NCBI GenBank assembly: GCA_949825065.1
Contig: OX463859.1
Location: 15,891,220 to 15,955,219 of the forward strand
Direction of reading: 5' to 3'
DNA from: Odontocerum albicorne
Lineage: Eukaryota > Arthropoda > Insecta > Trichoptera > Odontoceridae
Length of the DNA stretch: 64,000 nt
Shown here: piece after piece, positions 11,292 to 22,599 of the stretch
How the letters are laid out: each line of letters starts with the position of its first letter
Position numbering within the stretch: position 1 is the first letter of the stretch
Made by a program: the position numbers and the translations under genes
Notes under the pieces: model-generated
The model's input: only the letters and a program-made list of their open reading frames with translations
The model's database searches: none
Told to the model about the DNA's origin: nothing

Positions 11292-11460
11292 TAAGCGAGT
11301 CCTTGGTTGATAAGACGCTTGTATACCAACCCGTGGGCCGTGAATTCGATGCTCATAAGTATCACGATATGTTTTAAAACACCCCATCTGATTTTCCCTG
11401 AAACCTTTCTGGTAAGTTGGTAGAGAATGCTTTATGCCAACAAATCTGCCAGTTTTTTTT
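11292..11460 (+). mobile_element. SINE-B copy
   Basis: The head gcgagtccttggttgataag then acgcttgtataccaacc and gtgaattcgatgctc is a tRNA-like SINE-B 5' end. The body reads ccccatctgattttccctga and acctttctggtaagttggta, in the same order as the copies at 28.0 and 60.0 kb. Confidence 0.7.
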
Positions 11461-11879
11461 TGTATACAACAAAATTTTAATATTTCTATTTTATGAAGTG
11501 GATTATACGTATTTGAAAGAATCAATAAATAAAAAAGGTTTCACAGAGAGATTTTAATCAAGGTTTCTATTGAACATTTTAATACTTCAAATAAGTTCTA
11601 AGTGTTAAGGGTGTACCATTTGAAAAAGTCGTACTTTGAGGTTAACTGAATCTCAAAGTGAATCTCAAAGAAAAAAAACACGCTATGTCACTGAAGGTAA
11701 TCGTTTTATTTTTAAGGATAACTCTATATAACGCCATTTGGAGGACGAACTCTCCTCAAGGGCACTCTAGCGCGGGGCTTGAATTCTAATATTAGGCAAA
11801 TCATGTCTGTTGGCTATATCAGCGCCCAAACGAATCATATATAGCACTTTCTTCATATACAGTTCAACTTTATAAAATT
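11461..11879. other. Unassigned spacer with dispersed 38-bp motif
   Basis: Positions 11731-11768 (acgccatttggaggacgaac then tctcctcaagggcactc) recur with variations at 12050-12082 and, inverted, at 20543-20579. Otherwise nothing was recognised. Confidence 0.5.
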
Positions 11880-12016
11880 ATTACCATGTGTCAATCTCCT
11901 CCAACCGACCAGAAAGATGAGACCTTAAGTGTAAACCAGACTGAAAACATTTTTATTTTTTGGTTTTACCTGGTTGACAGCGAGAATCTAGCATCTTACC
12001 CACAAGGCTAAAGAGA
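11880..12016 (-). mobile_element. SINE-B copy
   Basis: The left part reads accatgtgtcaatctcctcc then aaccgaccagaaagatgaga and ttaagtgtaaaccagactga, the reverse complement of the SINE-B body. The right part, agcatcttacccacaaggct, is the reverse complement of the tRNA-like A-box region. Confidence 0.7.
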
Positions 12017-12115
12017 TCGTCAAACTTTTTTAAAAATTTGCTTTTTAAAGCGCATCAGGAGAGTCTGCTCTCTAAAGGGCACTGTGTAAATTGTAATTTT
12101 ATAATTATCAACGAT

Positions 12116-12470
12116 GGTCGTCGTTGCTGGGCCTTGTAGTCGAGAACTTCCTCGCAGTTCCAACGTAAATTTTGTTGAAAAGCAAAGCTGTGCCGTGGAG
12201 TTCGTATTTTTTAATGAGTGAGCCGTTGCACACTAGCAAACTCATTGGCTGTTGTACTGGAAGCGTCGCACATTAAAGTGAAACGATCGGGGCATACCAG
12301 TTTGTGTTTTTTAATAATAGATATGACCGAAGTCAAAGGTATCCTTTTACACCGAATACTTTGCGAAAAAAATACATGTGTCATTCGAGGGTAGTAAAAC
12401 AGCGTGGGGCTCGAACCGACGACCTTCCGCACGGAAGTCCTGTGAGTTACTGCGCACCATACAACTCGGA
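12116..12470 (-). mobile_element. SINE-A copy (tRNA-derived), near full length
   Basis: The reverse complement begins with a tRNA-like head (gtgcggaaggtcgtcggttc then gagccccacg) and ends with cgactacaaggcccagcaac. It matches the plus-strand copy at 60408-60720 over the head, the middle (atacctttgacttcggtcat) and the tail. The B box reads GGTTCGAG. A partial third copy lies at 42.5 kb. The copies differ at many sites, so the family is not very young. Confidence 0.8.
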
Positions 12471-12479
12471 TGGTACGAA

Positions 12480-12760
12480 TCTTATTTATTTATTTATTTT
12501 CATAAAGCTTACATATACAGGTTAAACCCAATGACTCTCACATCCCTCCTCACGCTAAGAAGGTAGTATCCCAACAAACAAAGAAGAAATCTTGTAGGAT
12601 AGAGCCACGGGTGGAAACCACCCTCCCGTAAGTAGAGGAATCTCAAAAATTTCTTTTGAACTTTCTCCACCATTTGACAGAAACGAATCTTTAATAAGAT
12701 TGTGACTGGTTCAATAATTTATCAGCACGGGCAGTAAAAAACAAGGTGAAAAAGGAAGTG
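12480..12760 (-). pseudogene. Jockey-like LINE ORF2 fragment with (AAAT)n tail
   Basis: Read on the minus strand, one frame (stop at 12509-12511) gives VQKKFLRFLYLREGGFHPWL then YPTRFLLCLLGYYLLSVRRD. This follows the LINE pattern Q-R/K-x-F-L-R-x-L ... R-R-D near the reverse transcriptase C-terminus. The left edge is (TTTA)n, which on the minus strand is a 3' (AAAT)n tail. The frame is clean over roughly 65 codons. Downstream protein segments of what appears to be the same family are at 28.4 and 62.1 kb (both retain S-V-R-R-D-L or later motifs). Confidence 0.75.
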
Positions 12761-12786
12761 TGGTCAACTGGAAGAGTCAAAAGGTA

Positions 12787-12888
12787 TTCTCTGCTTAGTG
12801 TTGCGTGAGTCGGTGTTTCGAAAGTTGCTGAACATTTTCTCTGCTAAGTGTTGCACGAGTCGGTGTTTCGAAATTTGTTGAACATTTT
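12787..12888. repeat. Tandem duplication, 50-bp unit x2
   Basis: Copies start at 12787 and 12837 and share ttctctgct-agtgttgc, gagtcggtgtttcgaaa and tgctgaacatt with four or five differences. It lies directly upstream (minus-strand sense) of the LINE fragment and may belong to its insertion context. Confidence 0.9.
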
Positions 12889-13669
12889 CGACGTGGTATG
12901 AGTTACACCAGACAAACGTTGTTTTTTAATTCATTATAGAAAAGTATAGACAGTTCCACGCATATTTTTAATGCAAATAAGTGTTTCACGGGCATAAACG
13001 GAAATTTTACGACAAATCGTAAATCTTTTAGCGCGTAACGCCCTTGTTTTCATTGTTACCTATCAAAAATGCGCGTGTATGGAGATAAAAATACAAAAGT
13101 TTCCAGCAAGATAGAGCCGTAAAAACTTTAAACGTCCCACAAAATGGCTCGAGACGTACTTTATGTTGCAAGTAAAAATTGAATAAAGTTTATCTGTTAT
13201 GTTCAGACACTGCTCTGTTCACATCGGAATCTTGATTTTATTCCCTTTCTCAATTTGCTGTAATTTCGAGTCAAACATAAAAATAGTTTTTAAAGCAAAA
13301 AAGTCTGACACCACTTAAAATCCGAATCATAATCATCATTTTTTTTTCTATTTTTTACCAAAGAGTTTGCTATGTTGAAAAACATCATTATAAATAAACA
13401 AACAAACGCTTAAATGTTAAGAATCTGCTGAAATTATATTCTGCAATAGTATTTTTGTGTCAACTTTGATGTATGTATGGACGTAGAAAAAGATTTAAAA
13501 TATCTAAATAAATGCTGAAAAAATGCGTGCACTGCGTAAAAATACACGAGAGAATGATGTATGCTATAATACGGGTTGAAATTATTAGGAATTATTGTTT
13601 ACTTAAAATCTGATGTGTTGAGTAAAATCTAGGTATCACTGTGAGATAGTATAGGCACGTGGTATAAAT
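12889..13669. other. Unassigned AT-rich spacer
   Basis: No gene, RNA or repeat was recognised. Confidence 0.5.
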
Positions 13670-13985
13670 GAAGGCTGATGTGTTAAGTTGTATAAATAAG
13701 AGTACGTTGAGATGGTAAAGGTATGTAGAACGAAGGAATTAAAAAAGGCTTAAAAAATAAACTGCAAATGTAAGTATAAGGCATGATAGAGGAAGACCAA
13801 GAAAGGAATGGGGAATGATACTTTGAAATAATTAAATAAGAGAAGGAAGATAAATCGAATGTGCTATATGAAAAGATGTATGGATGTGAAAGTGAAGAAA
13901 TATGTGTTGAGATGGAAAAGTCTGGCTCTACGTCCTTTCTGCCTACCTCAGCAGGGAAACGGCAGGATGGTATGTATGTATGTAA
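13670..13985 (+). pseudogene. RTE-type LINE 3' end relic
   Basis: Across shifted frames the translation shows HDRGRPRKEWG and, later, YVLSAYLSRETAG, the GRPRK and S-A-Y landmarks of RTE-type C-termini. Multiple stops and frameshifts are present. It ends in (gtat)n: ggatggtatgtatgtatgta. The layout equals the relic at 2.4 kb. Confidence 0.7.
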
Positions 13986-14019
13986 TAAATTAACGACACT
14001 TGTATGCTTATACTTTTTG

Positions 14020-14095
14020 AAGATCGAGGCCATTGAAATGTGGGTCTACAAATATATTCTCAAGATTTCCTCGTGTTACAAATGAGTTAGTGCTT
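14020..14095 (+). pseudogene. Short LINE fragment (EMWVYKYILKIS)
   Basis: The frame through 14028-14080 reads EAIEMWVYKYILKIS. The pattern A-F/I-E-M-W-x-x-R/K-x-x-L-x-I-S is a landmark just after the reverse transcriptase in a common arthropod LINE group, and a related minus-strand relic lies at 40.0-40.2 kb. It may be a separate insertion from the relic ending at 13985. Confidence 0.55.
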
Positions 14096-14427
14096 ACACT
14101 TATGAAAAAGTACCGATGGCTGTTTACTGTGAAGGTTCGTAACTTGCAGTATTTCACCCACATTATAAGATGCATAAGATATATTATTTGTAACTAATCA
14201 TCCAGAGAAACATAAATGGCAAACTAGGCTGAGGATGATGCCACATCTCTTGACTTAAGAACTTACAGGAATGTTTGAGAGCAGATATATTTGGTTGTTT
14301 CGAGATGAACATAATAAATATTGAAGAAAGTGAACGTTAAAAGACAAATAAATCGATGGAGTTATGTAATAATTTGACGCGCCATTATCTTTGTTTACCA
14401 AAGAAAAACGATTGAATGTTATGTATG

Positions 14428-14545
14428 TATTATATTACACTTTTGTTGGACACGAAAAAACCTGGTGGATTTATTATAATATGGCAATCTATTTTAACCA
14501 ATCAGACATGTACTGTGGAAACCAGCCCAAAACCAATATTTAGTA
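14428..14545 (-). mobile_element. SINE-B 3' part
   Basis: The segment tattacacttttgttggac then aacctggtggatttatt, ggcaatctattttaaccaat and gtggaaaccagccc is the reverse complement of the SINE-B tail and body. The tRNA-like head cannot be followed. Confidence 0.6.
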
Positions 14546-15345
14546 AAACAAAATAGAAAACCTACGATATGTGATAATGTGCATTCTAGCAGTAATTGGA
14601 AATTCGCGAATCAGACGCTGGCAACACCCAGGGGTAAAAAATTATAAACAATACAAAATATAAATGATAAAATAAAGTTAGCTACAAAATATTAATTTCG
14701 ATCAAAATTAATGTAAATTAAAATAAAAACATTTCAACCTATAATTAAAAAAAATACCTGAAGTTTTTTTGTTTATAACTAGGGGTCCAAAGAAAAAAAA
14801 CCATTAAATGCGTAGGTTTCCGAAAGTGTTAGAAGGCCACTAACGTAGATTATAGAATTTAATCGAGCAATCCTATTTTTACTGTCAATGTCAGTGAGAA
14901 TATTAATATTAAGTGATTTTGATGACGATGTTTTAATCACATTACCAAACATTATTACAAATTTTGAATACCATAACACAAAATATAGTCAATCCCATCA
15001 TAATTAAATTCCAGCATTATGAAATAGTTAATACATCCATCACAAAGCCAGATTGTATGAAATAATGCGTTAAAATGTCTTTGTCTCTTGAAAGGCTAAT
15101 TCATAACACAGATTTGATTTGCTGTGTGCCACTTTATATAATATTTTGAGATAGAATTACACACTTAATATATATTTATATTTTTAATTTAAAAATATAA
15201 ATTTTCTATTTATTAACCAGTAGACTACACATACTTATTTATTCACTTGTATTGTGATTCTTTAATACTAGTATTTATTTTGGCATGTCTAATACGCAAA
15301 TTTCTATACTTAAGTATGTTTTCAATTAAGCTGCTATACTAATAT
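14546..15345. other. Unassigned AT-rich spacer
   Basis: No gene or repeat was recognised. A short minus-strand open frame at 14779-14979 has no known motif. Confidence 0.5.
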
Positions 15346-15645
15346 ATGGAAGTCATAAATATTGCCATGTTAGTCCACTTCTTAAAGCCTACATGGCTCA
15401 AGTGTCACGAGCAGATTGATTTTAATCTTTATCTCTTTGTATTGAAGTCCCTTAATGGGATGTTTCCGTTGTATCTTTCGAATCTGTGTCTGAGAGATGT
15501 TTCCTCGAAGATGAGTAAAATTTTAAGGTCGAGATCTTCTTCGTTTAATAAATTGATTGTTCCAAATCGATCCAATATGACAGAGTATTGGAATAAAGCT
15601 TGTGTCGTTGCTGGTCTTGTAGCGTGGAATGGTCTACTTTCTTAG
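15346..15645 (+). pseudogene. LINE ORF2 extreme C-terminus (CR1/Jockey-like)
   Basis: A 99-codon frame reads FNLYLFVLKSLNGMFPLYLS, then ILRSRSSSFNKLIVPNRSNM, then YWNKACVVAGLVAWNGLLS. This is the known end of many non-LTR reverse transcriptases: L-x-x-L-N-G-x-x-P-x-Y-L, then L-R-S/R ... L-x-V-P, then a W-N-x-L-P-like end. The frame is intact but begins inside the protein, so it is a 5'-truncated copy. It differs in sequence from the RT relic at 41-42 kb. No target duplication could be fixed by eye. Confidence 0.75.
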
Positions 15646-16292
15646 TGTAAGATATGTGGTTGGCGTGTGCAGCATAAGAAAACGCGGGAGGTCACATATC
15701 GGAAGATCTACAAAAAAAATTTTGTAGCTCGTCTTCCCTTGATTAGTGTTTTGTGGTACTTTTACCAATTATGTTTTTCTGAACATATGCCGATGCAACT
15801 AAGTATCCAATCTATGACCGCATTCACGATAAATTAATTATGCATTATTGATAAAAAGAAAAAAAAACTGTGCAGTAAGATAAAAAAAAACTGTTAAGTT
15901 TTGTATTTTTAAGTAAGGTTCAAAAATTTTATCACCAAGGATATAAAAATGTGATATAATGAAACACAAAAACTTTTTTCTAATAAAGTCACCCTGTAGT
16001 ATACATTTTTCAGAACGATGAGTTAATTTTCCAATACCGATGATAAAATATTCTGAAGTTTAGTTTTCAAATGGTGAAATGCTGAGGAGATTACTTCTTC
16101 TTCACTTTCAATTTTTTTCATGCTAATTGAAATTCGTCATAAAAATAAAAAATCCACTATAGGTCTAGTTGGAACGATATGAGACCCACAGTGTTGAATG
16201 GCAGCCTTTATAGTAACAAAAGTGTGCATTGGCACACTGTCGGGAAAAAATCTCACACTTCGTCACAGCTTTCCTTAGCGTTTTATTTTTAT
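15646..16292. other. LINE 3' flank and AT-rich spacer
   Basis: The first 100-150 bp may be untranslated tail of the LINE at 15346. The rest is AT-rich with no recognised feature. Confidence 0.4.
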
Positions 16293-16685
16293 AGTATTCT
16301 TTAATTTGTGAATAAAAAGTGTGTGTCCCTAAGAGACAAAATAAGAAGCTCACGCATTCGTGGAGGCCTGGGTGTAACAGACATCAACAGCAAGATGGAG
16401 GAGAGGCGATTGAGATGGTATGGGCACGTTGGACGCAGAGCACCCGATCACATTGTGAACCAGGCAATCACCATGGATCTTCCTCGAATAACAACCAGAG
16501 GAAGGCCAAAGAATTCATGGGTGGTGCAAAAAAGATAACCTGATGCAGAGGCACGGCCTGGGGGACGTAGTCCGGGACAGAAGAGCATACAACCTGAGGA
16601 CGAGGAGAGCTGACCCCAACAGTCTTCGCAGACAATGAGTTGGGATGGAGCCAGGGAGAAGAAGAAGAAGTATTCTTTAATTTGT
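16293..16685 (+). mobile_element. 5'-truncated RTE-like LINE insertion with 17-bp target duplication
   Basis: A perfect 17-bp direct repeat, agtattctttaatttgt, flanks the insert at 16293-16309 and 16669-16685. The insert (16310-16668) ends in (GAA)n, a short-repeat LINE tail. A perfect target duplication of this length is the signature of target-primed reverse transcription and shows a fairly recent insertion. Its coding part is listed separately. Confidence 0.92.
16310..16636 (+). pseudogene. RTE-like ORF2 C-terminus inside the 16.3-kb insertion
   Basis: The frame starting at 16311 reads IRGGLGVTDINSKMEERRLR then WYGHVGRRAPDHIVNQ and ITTRGRPKNSW. These are landmarks of RTE-type C-termini: G-x-x-D-I-x-x-K-M-x-E-x-R-L-R-W-x-G-H-V, then R-G-R-P-K. 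At the A6 run near 16528-16533 the frame shifts by one. It resumes as DNLMQRHGLGDVVRDRRAYN then LRTRRADPNSLRRQ and a stop at 16634-16636. So one indel breaks an otherwise clean tail, and the endonuclease and RT domains are absent. Confidence 0.85.
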
Positions 16686-18059
16686 ACATTTATGACGTAT
16701 AATAATCACCAGTCACCGTGGTATTTCTCTTTTTAAGTGGATCTGTAGAATTCGCTGACAATTCTAAAAAATATGTCACCATAATATCTCTTGGACTTAG
16801 CGTTTTGACCGGGGGGATCCCGAACGGTGCCACTTCATTGAGTCCCGTTTTACGACAGTAGACCGTAATACAAAACAATACTTTAATTTCTCATGACAGT
16901 AGACATAGATGTTATTTTTATATCCCATTGCTTAGCAGTAAAAAAATCATTGTAACATTAATAACACGTCGTTGTCTTTGGGCAATACTCAAAAATGTAA
17001 GCACCCATTTTGCGCAGTAGAATTTTAAATATTGTGGTTATGAAAAACTACAGCTTATTGCTATTCTTTCGATTTAAGTCTTCTATCTTGAAACTTGCTT
17101 TTGTACTAATGTAAATGTTTATGCTGGTCTACCTTGATGAGAGTATCTTTAATAGATTTTGACTAGTGAAACTAGTAAATTCAATCTTTCACTGTAGAAT
17201 CTGACGAAGAAGATTATCCGTAAATAGCATCTAAACGACTTTTTATTTTTTTTCAGGCTTTTTACTTCTTTTGAAAAAAAAAAACTTGATAAAATCCCGA
17301 TATTCAATTTGTAGCTTTTTAGAATATAACGAAACAACACGTCTTCTATCGGTTCTTGTTGATACACTTTTCCGGGTAGAGGTATAAAATTATTGTTACA
17401 TTGCCTGACCATGCATGGTTATACTATTGTTGAATCTGTCCATATTTGCTATTGTTTTAGACCGGAAACTTTTAGACCTTAGTGGTATTTTATGGTATAT
17501 AATTTTTATTGGGAGTGATAGTTTTTTACCCTGCTGTTAAAAATTGGTGTAAATACTTTGGATATATTTGAATATACGAACTTATTATATTTTTTAATAT
17601 TATTTGTTAAAATGTGTTTAAAAAAATACAAGGAGTATCGAGAGTAACACATAACCAATTTAGTCGATAGCATTTGAAGTATCCATCAAAAGGACATTAA
17701 AGGCTTTGCCGAGCCATCAGTCTAGTCCTTGCTGAGAATTAACAGTGGGTGGAATTGCCTGTTATTGATTGAAATGGAGGTTTTATGACGCAAATAATGA
17801 GAATATTTTCTCCACCCGGACCATTTTACAGCCGACTCACGAAATTCGGCTCCAAATGGGAGAGCATCTGATCTCTACTCAAGGAGGTATAATATGACCC
17901 CATTCCCGTAATGGCAATTGAAAAATTATAGCAATTGCTCTCTCAATTTCGAACAATTTTCTGATGAAATTTTTTGACCTTTCTGATGAAATTGCAATCA
18001 AAATATTATGTATGCGATTAAAAAGGAACAAACATAGTTCTTAGAATCTATTTCATCAT
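16686..18059. other. Unassigned; balanced-composition island at 17690-17925
   Basis: No gene recognised. The block 17690-17925 (ggctttgccgagccatcagt onward, including gggtggaattgcctg and ccgactcacgaaattcggct) is less AT-rich, has no match in the window and no long frame. It is a candidate for host regulatory or conserved non-coding DNA. Confidence 0.4.
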
Positions 18060-18350
18060 TTTTGTTTACACTTTTCGTTTATAAAATTTTCTTTGTGGGA
18101 TAGGCAGAGATGACAGAGCACTAAACTTTATATGCTTTCTTTGTCTCCTGAACATAATTTTTTTATGCAGTTCTTTCTATTTATTTTACTCCTTACCTTT
18201 CCATTTTTCGAAATATGATTCACTTGTTTCAACAATACTTTCCTCGGTCGTCCCTTACCCCAGCTCCCACTCACGTTTGGGTTGTATATTTATTAAGTCA
18301 ATCTTTCGTCACCCATCCATTCAACACTCAAAGTAGTAAACTTTTTACAA
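18060..18350 (-). pseudogene. RTE-type LINE 3' end relic
   Basis: The minus-strand translation contains GKGRPRKVLLKQVNHISKNG followed by KVRSKINRKNCIKKL. This is the GRPRK...Q-V...K-x-G-K-V-R-S segment of the family seen at 2.4 and 35.5 kb. Stops and frameshifts are present on both sides. It is one of the clearest GRPRK stretches among the decayed copies. Confidence 0.75.
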
Positions 18351-18428
18351 GTATTGCTTGCTCATACGGTTACATGTGTTACCTTACATTATTTAAAATG
18401 CATGTATTACTCCCATACGTGTGGATTG

Positions 18429-18510
18429 TATGAGGCTTATGTTGCATACAATACAATCTGTCAGACTTATTGCCATGTGTCAATCTCTTATAATCAACTT
18501 TATCTTACTC
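18429..18510 (-). mobile_element. SINE-B 3' fragment
   Basis: The segment atgaggcttatgttgcatac then aatacaatctgtcagac and tgccatgtgtcaatctctta is the reverse complement of the SINE-B tail. It sits next to the RTE relic at 18060-18350. Confidence 0.6.
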
Positions 18511-19519
18511 TCGCTCTTTCTTTCGCGCTATTTTTTTCTTCTGATGGGCAACAATAAAAATTAACTTTTTACCAACGTCATTTCATTTGTGTATTGCAAC
18601 ATATTGTAGATACATCTATCGCGGTATTCATGAATAATTAGAATAAAAAAAGTTTTCTGAAAGGATCAGACTGTTATTAAATAAATTTTATTTTCTTTAC
18701 TTATTTTACTCGTAATTCTATTTATTTGATTTTTTAACCATTTTTTATTTACAAAAAAACAATAATCTATCTAACCAGGGGTTGACTCGTCTTAAAGTAG
18801 GTGAGTTTCATATTTAAAAAATAATAAAAAGAATAGATCACTATAGTTATATGTGTATAAATATAAATTACACTTAAATCAAAGACAAATTAAATCTTAT
18901 CATAATCTATCTCATTATATTAAAAAATAACATGTAAATTAGAAATATTTAATGTACAAATGACGTATACATTAATTCGTAGATACAGAACCCACATTCT
19001 CGAGTAAAGAAATCAGAAATTAATGTACAGTGAAAGAAAAATACTGTAATGTTTGAAAGAGATTGCCATCTGCCAAAAAGCTTGCTAAATTTTCAAGCGA
19101 CGAAATGTCAATAAGGAAATGATGATGGAAATATTTTTCACGGGAAACTTAATATCGGGACGGTTTGTTTGTGTCTGTACGTTTTAAATTATAATAAGAC
19201 GACGAAATGGTTTTAATTAATTAAATTTTGAAGCTTGAAATAATTTTGATAAGCAACTCAAACAATAACGCTCGGCAAGTGGAGAGATTAAAATTAATAA
19301 TCCACGTCAGCGCAATATCATAATAACAATTTGATTAGTTTACGCCAAGATCATATCATTTTGGCTGCCTCAAACATCAAATAAAGTAATTTGTAATGTA
19401 ATACGTTGATGAAACTGTGCACTTCAGTTTTAATTTATTATTTTTATGTCAATAAACGATACAATATAAGTTAGTGCAACATCCAGAATATAATATAAAT
19501 TTGTAATATTGTTTTGTAT
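18511..19519. other. Unassigned AT-rich spacer
   Basis: No gene recognised. Positions 19250-19345 (gctcggcaagtggagagatt onward) are slightly more balanced and contain several TAAT-type motifs, but nothing firm can be said. Confidence 0.45.
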
Positions 19520-19580
19520 TGTATTACACTTTAATTGTATACAGTACAACCTGGCGGGCTTGTTGCCATAGTACCATTGT
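19520..19580 (-). mobile_element. SINE-B tail fragment
   Basis: The sequence attacactttaattgtatac then agtacaacctggcgggc and ttgttgccat matches the reverse-complemented SINE-B 3' end. It runs into unrelated sequence at about 19580. Confidence 0.6.
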
Positions 19581-19787
19581 ACCGGACCAAGGTACAAAGC
19601 ACTGTAAATAGGTGCGATGGCTGCTGCGCAATGCTTGGAGAATTCAGGTCAATTCCAAAAGGCATAGATCGATGAGAGAAGGTAGCGATGGTGAAGAAAT
19701 TCCTCTTAGGTAGGTATAGCAGGTCTCGAGTAAAACACAGGAGGTAGAGTTTACTTATAATATATTTCAAAATTAAAAAGAACCCTT

Positions 19788-19912
19788 CTTATGAACGGTC
19801 AGTCGGTCACCGCAAGCGCTCACACCTCTCGAAATTCAACAATTTTCGGGAGTTTTGCGCAATGCTTAGACCGACCGGTCAGCGATATACTCTGGCGACG
19901 ACCGTTCATAAG
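19788..19912. mobile_element. 125-bp element with perfect 13-bp terminal inverted repeats
   Basis: It begins cttatgaacggtc and ends gaccgttcataag, a perfect 13-bp inverted repeat. The interior is much less AT-rich than the flanks and contains caccgcaagcgctcacacct and gcgcaatgcttagaccgacc. The words gcgcaatgctt also occur at about 19626, so a related piece may lie nearby. There is no coding capacity. No clear target duplication was found, so MITE is the most likely but unproven class. Confidence 0.55.
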
Positions 19913-20099
19913 TCTCATTTCCTCTGCGGTCGCGACAACGCACGGGCCCAAACAAACATAAATATTTACATATAAAAACCAAACCAATATTGAATTATAA
20001 CAAGAATCTAGACACATACAATTCAAAATATATCAATAATTTCCACTTCAAATTACTAATATTATTCATATATAAAAGGGTGAAGCATACGTCCGATAC

Positions 20100-20270
20100 A
20101 ACCATGTCACCATGTGCCAATATCTTCCAACCAACCAGAAATATGTTAAAGGGGCCTTAAGTGTAACCAGATGGAAACCTTTTTAAAAATTCTGGGTTCT
20201 AAAGAGGACCGAACCCGTAACCTCTGGGATGGGAGACAAGCGTCTTACCAACTAGACCATGAAGGTCGTA
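20100..20270 (-). mobile_element. SINE-B copy, near full length
   Basis: Left to right it reads the reverse-complemented tail and body (gccaatatcttccaaccaac, ggggccttaagtgtaaccag, atggaaacctttttaa), then the head gaccgaacccgtaacctctg and agacaagcgtcttaccaact. This is one of the best preserved copies and shows the order B box then A box on the minus strand. Confidence 0.8.
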
Positions 20271-20275
20271 ATAAT

Positions 20276-22599
20276 AATGAAAGGACTATTTATATAGCGC
20301 AGTTTAGAAATCAGACTCTACTTCGATTCGAACTCACTGTTATTGAGAGATTAAAAATATTAAAAAATAAATATGTATGAGTTTAGTTTTCAGGATAGGA
20401 AGGTTGTGGCTGCGGTGCGTTAGAAACTTCTTCGTATGTATAAACTACAGAAAATTTACCAAAGAAAGGCGCACTACAAATAAACCGTAGTGGAACTTCT
20501 TATATGTGATAGTAATACATCCAACTTTAGAGTAAGAATAGGAGTGCCCTTGAAGAGAGTTTGATCTCTAAACGGCGCATAATGAATTGTTTTTTTATAT
20601 TATTTTTATTATGATTAGGAACGGGTCATTTGTACAATGAAATTTTGAAGCTTATATTGGTATTAAGGAATTATAATTGTGTATTTTCTAACAGTTAATT
20701 AAAAACCTTATAGATTAATCCCTAGATGGACGTAATAAATTTATTTTTAGAAATATGATTAAAATCAAACTTGCACGAAATATTTAATAAAGCTGGGTCC
20801 TTTATGGACATTAATGCTTTTAATAGTTGAATGAGGACCAGATAGTCTTTTCTCCTTTATTCTTACAAATATCTTACGTATCTCGGGATAACTTCATGAA
20901 TACAATATTAACAGGATGTTTGTTTAATAATGCATGCTGAAAATATTTAATATTTTGAATACCATACCAAAAAACTATGACTGCGAAAAATGTATATCAA
21001 TGTACGTATCAACCTTTTAATTGTTTTTTCATCAAGATTATTAAATTATTGTTGAAATATTCCTTTAGTTTAACACTTTTGTGTATTATTTTTTAAAATT
21101 GACTTAACACTTCATTGTATAACAACCTAGTAAGCTTATTAGCGAGTAGCAAGCTTACTAGATTAAAATATTTAAAGGAATTAGTTGATTAGGTATTTAC
21201 GTTGTAGAACTCCATTTTAAACAGATTTATTAAAAACTGAAATGTTTAAAAAAATTACACAATATACCTACTAAAATAATCAAGACTTTCCACTTTACAA
21301 AACCATTGTCAAACTGTTAGTAAATGCTTTTGTAAAACAGAAAAGCTCTCTTACTTTAATTTCTAGATTTGTATATAGAATTTAATCATATTTAAGTTTT
21401 AAATCATTTTGTTAAAATAAGGGAAGTAACATGGTCGATATAAATATTTCAATAAGCATTGATTTGTAAACAATTCATGAAAAATAATAAAAACTTGAGA
21501 TATTATCGATTGAAAGAATCAATAATGTACGCTAAAGAAGTAATGAAAATCGGGATTAAACGTAACATTTATAACTTAAAGTTAAGTGTTTTTCAATCGC
21601 TTTTTAAAACATACCATTGACGGAGAGCGTCTTATATGAGTCGGTAACTGGCTCTTAAGTTACACTTCATACATAGTAACATATGCTTTAAAAAAAAATT
21701 GTGAATTGGAAAAGCCAATAAAAAACCCCTGTTTGAGCTTACCACAAGCCCAGAATCGGAAAGACGCTAAATATTTAACGCAAGATAAAAGGATGCATCG
21801 GGACAGTTAATTTACGATTAATTTTTTTTTCTTATTTGTGACAGTGACACACCGCTTTAATTTAATCTTAAATTAGTTCTTAATAGTCCTTTGCGATCTA
21901 CGGTCCGTTGTCAATGATCTTATACCTACAATTGTAGTCTTGAATACTTTATTACGGTGTCGTGATGGTGAGCCCTTTCATATCGATATCTCACTAGCAG
22001 CAAGGCCATAGAAATCATCTTCCACCTGTATAAAACTGTATTGCATTACGCTTTTGTTTTTTTCCAAGTGGTTATATTTTCTGAATAACCAGCAAGGTAT
22101 TCAACAACCTTTAAATTAAAAAATAAACTGCAACCCTTAAAAAAATAGCGCCCCAATGAGAATAAAACTCGCAACTCCCGCATTGATGGACCAATAAAAA
22201 TACATGTGTCATCTCCTCATGTTATGAAAGTCTATACATTACATCAACGATTTATCATAATTTATTAATCACAGTTTATCCAAAGCAAAGTAAACATGAC
22301 ATTATGCGTATAGTTTATTTTCTACTTATAATACTTATGCCATTTGTAATAAGAACGGAGTTTATCGGATTAGCAGCAATGGAAATTACAGATCAGATAA
22401 TATAAAAGATTTTTTTCTTGAGTTTTGAGAACATCTTATAGCATATTTTTAATCAAACGTTTTCACATCCATAAAATACAACACATGTGACTTAACAAGA
22501 TATTTAGAAATCATCGAGCTCTATCATATAAAGTAATTTAATACAATTAAAATATAAATAAACAATTAAATCTTTCATCTTCACCACTTCTTGCTCTAT
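20276..22599. other. Unassigned AT-rich stretch
   Basis: No gene recognised. Features seen: a minus-strand copy of the dispersed 38-bp motif at 20543-20579; a short inverted repeat tagtaagctt/aagcttacta near 21129-21172; and a possible very worn SINE-B tail near 22040-22200 (gagaataaaactcgcaac). The rest is AT-rich and uninformative. Confidence 0.45.

Noticed and set aside
13683..14033. 116-codon minus-strand open frame
   Set aside because: It is the antisense shadow of the plus-strand RTE relic at 13670-13985.
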